Origin: Gautieria morchelliformis
Taxonomy: Eukaryota > Basidiomycota > Agaricomycetes > Gomphales > Gomphaceae
DNA length: 64,000 bases
Direction of reading: 5' to 3'
Assembly: GCA_015179125.1 (NCBI GenBank)
Contig: WHVA01000010.1
Coordinates: 124,001-188,000 of the forward strand
The translations under genes and the position numbers were made by a program. Positions 60,689-64,000 of the stretch are shown here, in pieces. The notes beneath the pieces are model-generated. The model made no database searches and was not told the origin of the DNA. It worked only from the letters and a program-made list of their open reading frames with translations. The stretch's first letter is position 1. Each line of letters begins with the position of its first letter.

Positions 60689-62059
60689 TCACCCCCCCTC
60701 TAGAATGCGGCGACCCAACGCATGAAGTCCCACTAGTGGAACAGGGATGCGATTCTGAAAGGTGACAGCCTCCAAGGAGCGAATGCGATGAGGGGCACCT
60801 GGATGCGAACGGTAGAAGTCGGCAATGAGGTCAGGAGCTTGGACATCGCCCTGATTTTCCCAAGAATTCTCTTCATAGCCATACCCCTTCCACTTGATGA
60901 GGAACTGGAGGCGATTTGCTCGCATGCGACTGTCTAACACCTGTTCAACTTCAAAGTGCTCATCGCCCTCTCTAAGGATGGGTGGAGGTGGTGGGGATGG
61001 TTGCCGACCCAAGATTGGATCGGATGGAGCAGGAGTGAGCTTAATGACAGGGAAAACAGGGTGGAGGCGACTTAGAGACCTTGGGAGGTGGAGACGGTAG
61101 GCTTGTGACCCAACTTGGTGTTCAACAACGTAGGGGCCAAGTCGCCGATGAGCTAGCTTTTTCGAAGGACGGGTGGTGTGTATATCGCTTGCATCGAGGT
61201 AAACCCTGTCACCCGGAGAGAATGTAGGTGCTGGTTCACATCGGCGATTATAGTATGTCGCCATGTCCTCCTTCGACTTTGCCAGTGCCAACTTCGCTTC
61301 TGACAGTGACTCCTCCATGCGTTCCTTGAATTCATTGACAGACTCAAGGTTCGATGGGGGTTGATGTGGTTCGAAGCCCATTTGTGGGTGCCGCCCAGTG
61401 TCCAGCATGAAGGGCAATTGACGAGTGGAAGCATGCACATGGTTGTTGTACTGGAACTCAGCCATGGGCAAGAGGTCATCCCAGTCGTCTTGTCACTCAT
61501 TGACAAAGAGTCGAAGGTACTGCTCTAGCTCTTGATTGAGTTGCTCCGTCTGCCCATCAGTCTGCGGGTGGTATGCTGTGGAGGCTGCAATGTGAATTCC
61601 CAGCAGGCGATAAAGCTCGCGAGTGAATTCGCCCACAAACTGGACCCCACAATCTGACACCACTGTTCACGGGAGGCCATGCAGCTTCCAGACATGGTGT
61701 AGGAAAAGTCGCGCTGCTCCGGCTGCAGTGATCGTGGTGTTGGTGGGGATGAAGTGTGCCCGCTTGGAGACCGAGTCCACTACATTCATCACAGCATCGT
61801 AGCCATGTGCGTCAGGCAGTTCCACAATGAAGTCAACACTGATCATGTCCCAGCGAGCTTCAGGGACAGGGAGTGGATGGAGTTCACCGAGGGGTGGCTG
61901 CCTTCGTGCCTTTGTTCGCAGGCATAAATCGCACGTCTTGGAGTACTCGCCAATATACCGCGACATGTGGGGCCACCAGTAATTTCGTGAGACAAGTTCA
62001 AGGGTCTTCCATCGCCCAGGATGACCAGCGACCCGTGAATCATGGTGCTAGGCGACAAT
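60689..62059 (-). pseudogene. E2 integrase and chromodomain
   Basis: The frame 61966-61667 carries CDLCLRTKARRQPP and SVDFIVELPDAHGYDAVMNV. After TGA near 61667 (probably CGA) come [20 protein letters not shown] and [18 protein letters not shown], then TGA (61492-61494) before QDDW. From 61471 an open frame of 260 codons covers MAEFQYNNHVHASTRQLPFM, PTFSPGDRVYLDASDIHTTR, RLHPVFPVIKLTP and the chromodomain (FEVEQVLDSRMRANRLQFLI, WKGYGYEENSW), ending GRRILEGG with TGA at the polypurine tract (60689-60691). All DDE residues appear present. Confidence 0.87.
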
Positions 62060-63492
62060 TCATCGCCTGAGGTCCTGGACATCTGGAACGTAAACTTTAC
62101 CTCGGAACGTGAGCAGCCCATCCATCTCAGCCCACTCTGCAGACACCAGCGATTTCCCACCAGACTCTCGCAGCTTCTTTACCGCCCCTGCGACCTCGTC
62201 CTCCAGTGACCCATCCCCAAATGCCTTCTTCACGTCGCGAACAATCCCACGTTCTTCCCCCGCCAGGGTGAGCCCCTCCAGGGCGTGAACAATGAACAGC
62301 TCTGGGCGTAGGAGTGTCAAATCGCTGTTGTCACCTGATCCTGACCCATGGTCTGAGCGCCGTGACAGTGCATCTGACTTGCCCATCGTGACACCAGGCC
62401 GATGGTGAAGCTCAAAATCGAAACGCGACAAGTAGAGAGACCATCTAGCCTGCCTGCGATTAAGCTTCTTTGCAGTGCGAAAATACTCCAGGTTCTTGTG
62501 GTCTGTCCAGATCTCAATGCGATGCTTAGTGCCTTCAAGGAAATGTCGCCATTCCTCTAAGGCGCGAATAATAGCCAGCATCTCCTTGTCATGAATCTCA
62601 TCATTTCGCTCCACAGGAGTGAGACTCTTTGAGTAAAATGCAATGGGATGCCATTTGTCGTCATCTGGAGATCGCTGGGACAGGACTGCACCAGTGGCGA
62701 CATCTGAACTGTCAGCCTCCACCCGGTATGGTTGATTGTCATCTGCAAAGTGCAGGATCGGTGTTGATGTGAATCGCAGCTTCAGCCCATCAAATGCCTG
62801 CTGTTCACGATCACCCCATGACCATTGTACATCCTTCTTGGTGAGCTCAAACAGGGGTTGCGCATGATGTGAGAAGCCCTCGACAAACCGGTGATAAAAG
62901 TTGGCAAATCCCAGGAAGGCCTGCACCTCCTTGCGATTTGCTGGGGTTGGCCAGTCCATGACACCTGCGACCTTGATGGGGTCCATCTCCACCTTGCCAT
63001 GTGACACAATGAGCCCAAGGTACTCAATCTTTGTTCGCTCAAATTCGCATTTCTCAGTGCGAAGGTAGAGCTTGTGCTGCCGTAGGCGCTCAAGGACTAT
63101 TCACAGAAGTCGGCGATGCTCCTCAAGGGTGTCGGTGAAGATCAGGATGTCATCCAGGTACACACACACATGCCCTTCCATGACGAGGTCTTGGAAAATG
63201 TCATTCATCATGGTCTGGAATGTCGCAGGGCTGTTTGTGAGTCCAAAGAACATGACGAGGGGTTCAAAGAGGCCGCAATTAGTACGGAATGCAGCCTTCC
63301 ACTCATCGCCATTCTTTATTCGCACATTATTAAAGCCCCATCGCACATCTAGCTTGGTGAAGTATTTTGCTCCACGAAGCTGCGCAATGAGCTCAGAAAT
63401 GATGGGAAGGGGGTAGCGGTTCTTCACTGTCATGGCATTGAGCACGCGATAATCCTGGACCAGGTGCAGCAATCCATCCTTCTTCTTGATGA
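62060..63492 (-). pseudogene. E2 reverse transcriptase and RNase H
   Basis: The frame 63472-63101 holds [60 protein letters not shown] and [20 protein letters not shown] (YLDD box), ending at a TGA near 63102. The frame 63007-62060 continues with VEMDPIKVAGVMDWPTPANR, ALLGFANFYHRF-like blocks, RNase H (VEADSSDVATGAVLSQRSPD, DKEMLAIIRALEEWRHFLEG, IWTDHKNLEYFRTAKKLNRR) and the tether to integrase. It is well preserved apart from TGA/TAG stops and a 143-bp insertion at its N-terminal side. Confidence 0.87.
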
Positions 63493-63635
63493 GCAGCGTC
63501 GAGAACAGGTCATCATAACACTACATGATGTAGATCTACAGATTCACATGCAACTATGTAATTTAGAATCTTCATGTTGCATCGAGTTAACCCCTTTACT
63601 TCACCGTGAGTCCTAGAATAATTTATCGGCGCGAC
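63493..63635. mobile_element. 143-bp insertion in the E2 polyprotein
   Basis: The family sequence FFIKKKDG is split: tga flanks the insertion on both sides (63490-63492 and 63636-63638), a possible 3-bp TSD. The insert's ends, GCAGCGTCGAGAA and the inverse of GTCGCGCCGATAA, agree at 9 of 13 positions. It is absent from C1, C2 and C3 at the same place. It is too short to code for anything and looks like a tiny MITE. Confidence 0.55.
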
Positions 63636-63984
63636 TGAAGAACACTGGGCTGGCCATGGGTGATTTCGAGGGGTGAATGCGGCCAGTGCGCAGGTTCTCC
63701 TGCAGGAATTCATCCAGCTGCGACTGTTCACTGGGGGCAAGTGGGTAAACCTTGCATGCAGATGGCTTGGCTCCTGGCTCAAGCTCAATTGCGTGGTCCC
63801 ATGTCCTGCGTTCAGGAAGTGAATCAAAGGACTCTTTAGCAAAGACATCCTCGAAGTCATGGAGGTAAGGAGGGATGAGTTCCTTTTCCGCTGGGGGTAC
63901 ACTGCGAAGGGCCTTCTCAGCTAGCTGCTGTGAAGTGGTTGTGGCGGCTGCGATAATGGGTACAGGTACATTGGGCGTGGACAC
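63636..63984 (-). pseudogene. E2 linker before reverse transcriptase
   Basis: The open frame from 63984 reads MSTPNVPVPIIAAATTTSQQ, then YLHDFEDVFAKESFDSLPER, WDHAIELEPGAKPSACKVYP, LAPSEQSQLDEFLQENLRTG and RIHPSKSPMASPVFF, the conserved entry into gypsy reverse transcriptase. The 143-bp insertion then breaks it. The frame is open to the window's right part, so the protease should follow just outside. Confidence 0.82.
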
Positions 63985-64000
63985 AGTCGCAAACAGGCGG

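Larger units (their letters stand above)
60237..64000 (-). mobile_element. LTR-E gypsy element E2, continuing beyond the window
   Basis: A minus-strand element with its 3' LTR at 60237-60688 and pol from 60689 to at least 63984. Order read leftwards: protease-RT linker, reverse transcriptase, RNase H, integrase, chromodomain. It abuts the gag of C3; the predicted TSD is gtgtc (60232-60236), whose partner is outside. Stops are few and mostly TGA. Confidence 0.88.

Noticed and set aside
1..64000. CRISPR arrays, bacterial operons, toxin-antitoxin or phage defence
   Set aside because: The window is eukaryotic; the repeats are LTRs or inverted repeats and no spacer-repeat pattern exists.

Overview
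The window looks like a transposon-rich, gene-poor stretch of a basidiomycete genome, most likely a mushroom-forming Agaricomycete. The evidence is short (about 45-65 bp) GT-AG introns in the host-type gene, chromodomain-bearing Ty3/gypsy elements, a Tad1-type LINE with an RNase H domain, and a transposase of the type I recognise from Agaricomycetes (Plavaka-like). No rRNA, tRNA, CRISPR, origin or bacterial-style operon was seen. Family letters (LTR-A, -B, -C, -E) are labels made here by aligning repeats by eye; they are not database names.

Layout. 1-4.5 kb: LTR-A copies around a short LTR-B element that carries only a broken gag. 4.5-5.6 kb: a poly-A-tailed retrosequence beside the end of an LTR-E type gypsy, then a fragment of unknown coding-like DNA. 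5.64-10.61 kb: gypsy element C1, with both LTRs and target-site duplication (TSD) acaac, lacking its protease. 11.5-12.85 kb: a decayed gypsy integrase on the minus strand. 14.95-18.76 kb: arm 1 of a large inverted duplication, holding a DHA2-type major facilitator (MFS) transporter gene broken by one frameshift. 18.8-22 kb: gypsy scraps and old LTRs. 22.3-28.3 kb: a Ty1/copia element whose polyprotein is split by a solo LTR-A, itself split by a solo LTR-B, each with a perfect 5-bp TSD. 28.3-30.4 kb: stacked LTR fragments. 30.38-37.29 kb: arm 2, with a second transporter copy whose reading frame appears complete once introns are removed. Upstream of it a 3.07-kb insertion is absent from arm 1; it contains a hAT-like MITE and a second inverted-repeat element. 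37.74-38.12 kb: a nearly perfect 384-bp palindrome.

38-64 kb is a nested pile-up. Minus-strand pieces of a Plavaka-like transposase (55.5-54.1, 45.6-44.5 and 38.3-38.1 kb) are separated by gypsy element C2 (38.28-44.52 kb, TSD cctat) and by an LTR-E gypsy, which is itself split by a complete LINE (46.44-53.06 kb, TSD of 11-14 bp). A stray N-terminal piece of a second MFS gene lies at 46 kb. To the right is a minus-strand relative of C (C3, 55.8-60.2 kb) interrupted by a solo LTR-C (TSD tccac) and cut at 60.24 kb by another minus-strand LTR-E gypsy that runs off the window.

Functionally, nearly everything is replication machinery of retroelements (gag, protease, reverse transcriptase, RNase H, integrase with chromodomain) or its debris. 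The LINE has two long open frames and may be recently active. C1 and C2 are young in structure but carry stop codons, many of them CGA to TGA changes that suggest cytosine methylation and deamination. The only host-type genes recognised are the MFS transporters. All calls are by reading the sequence; no database search was possible.
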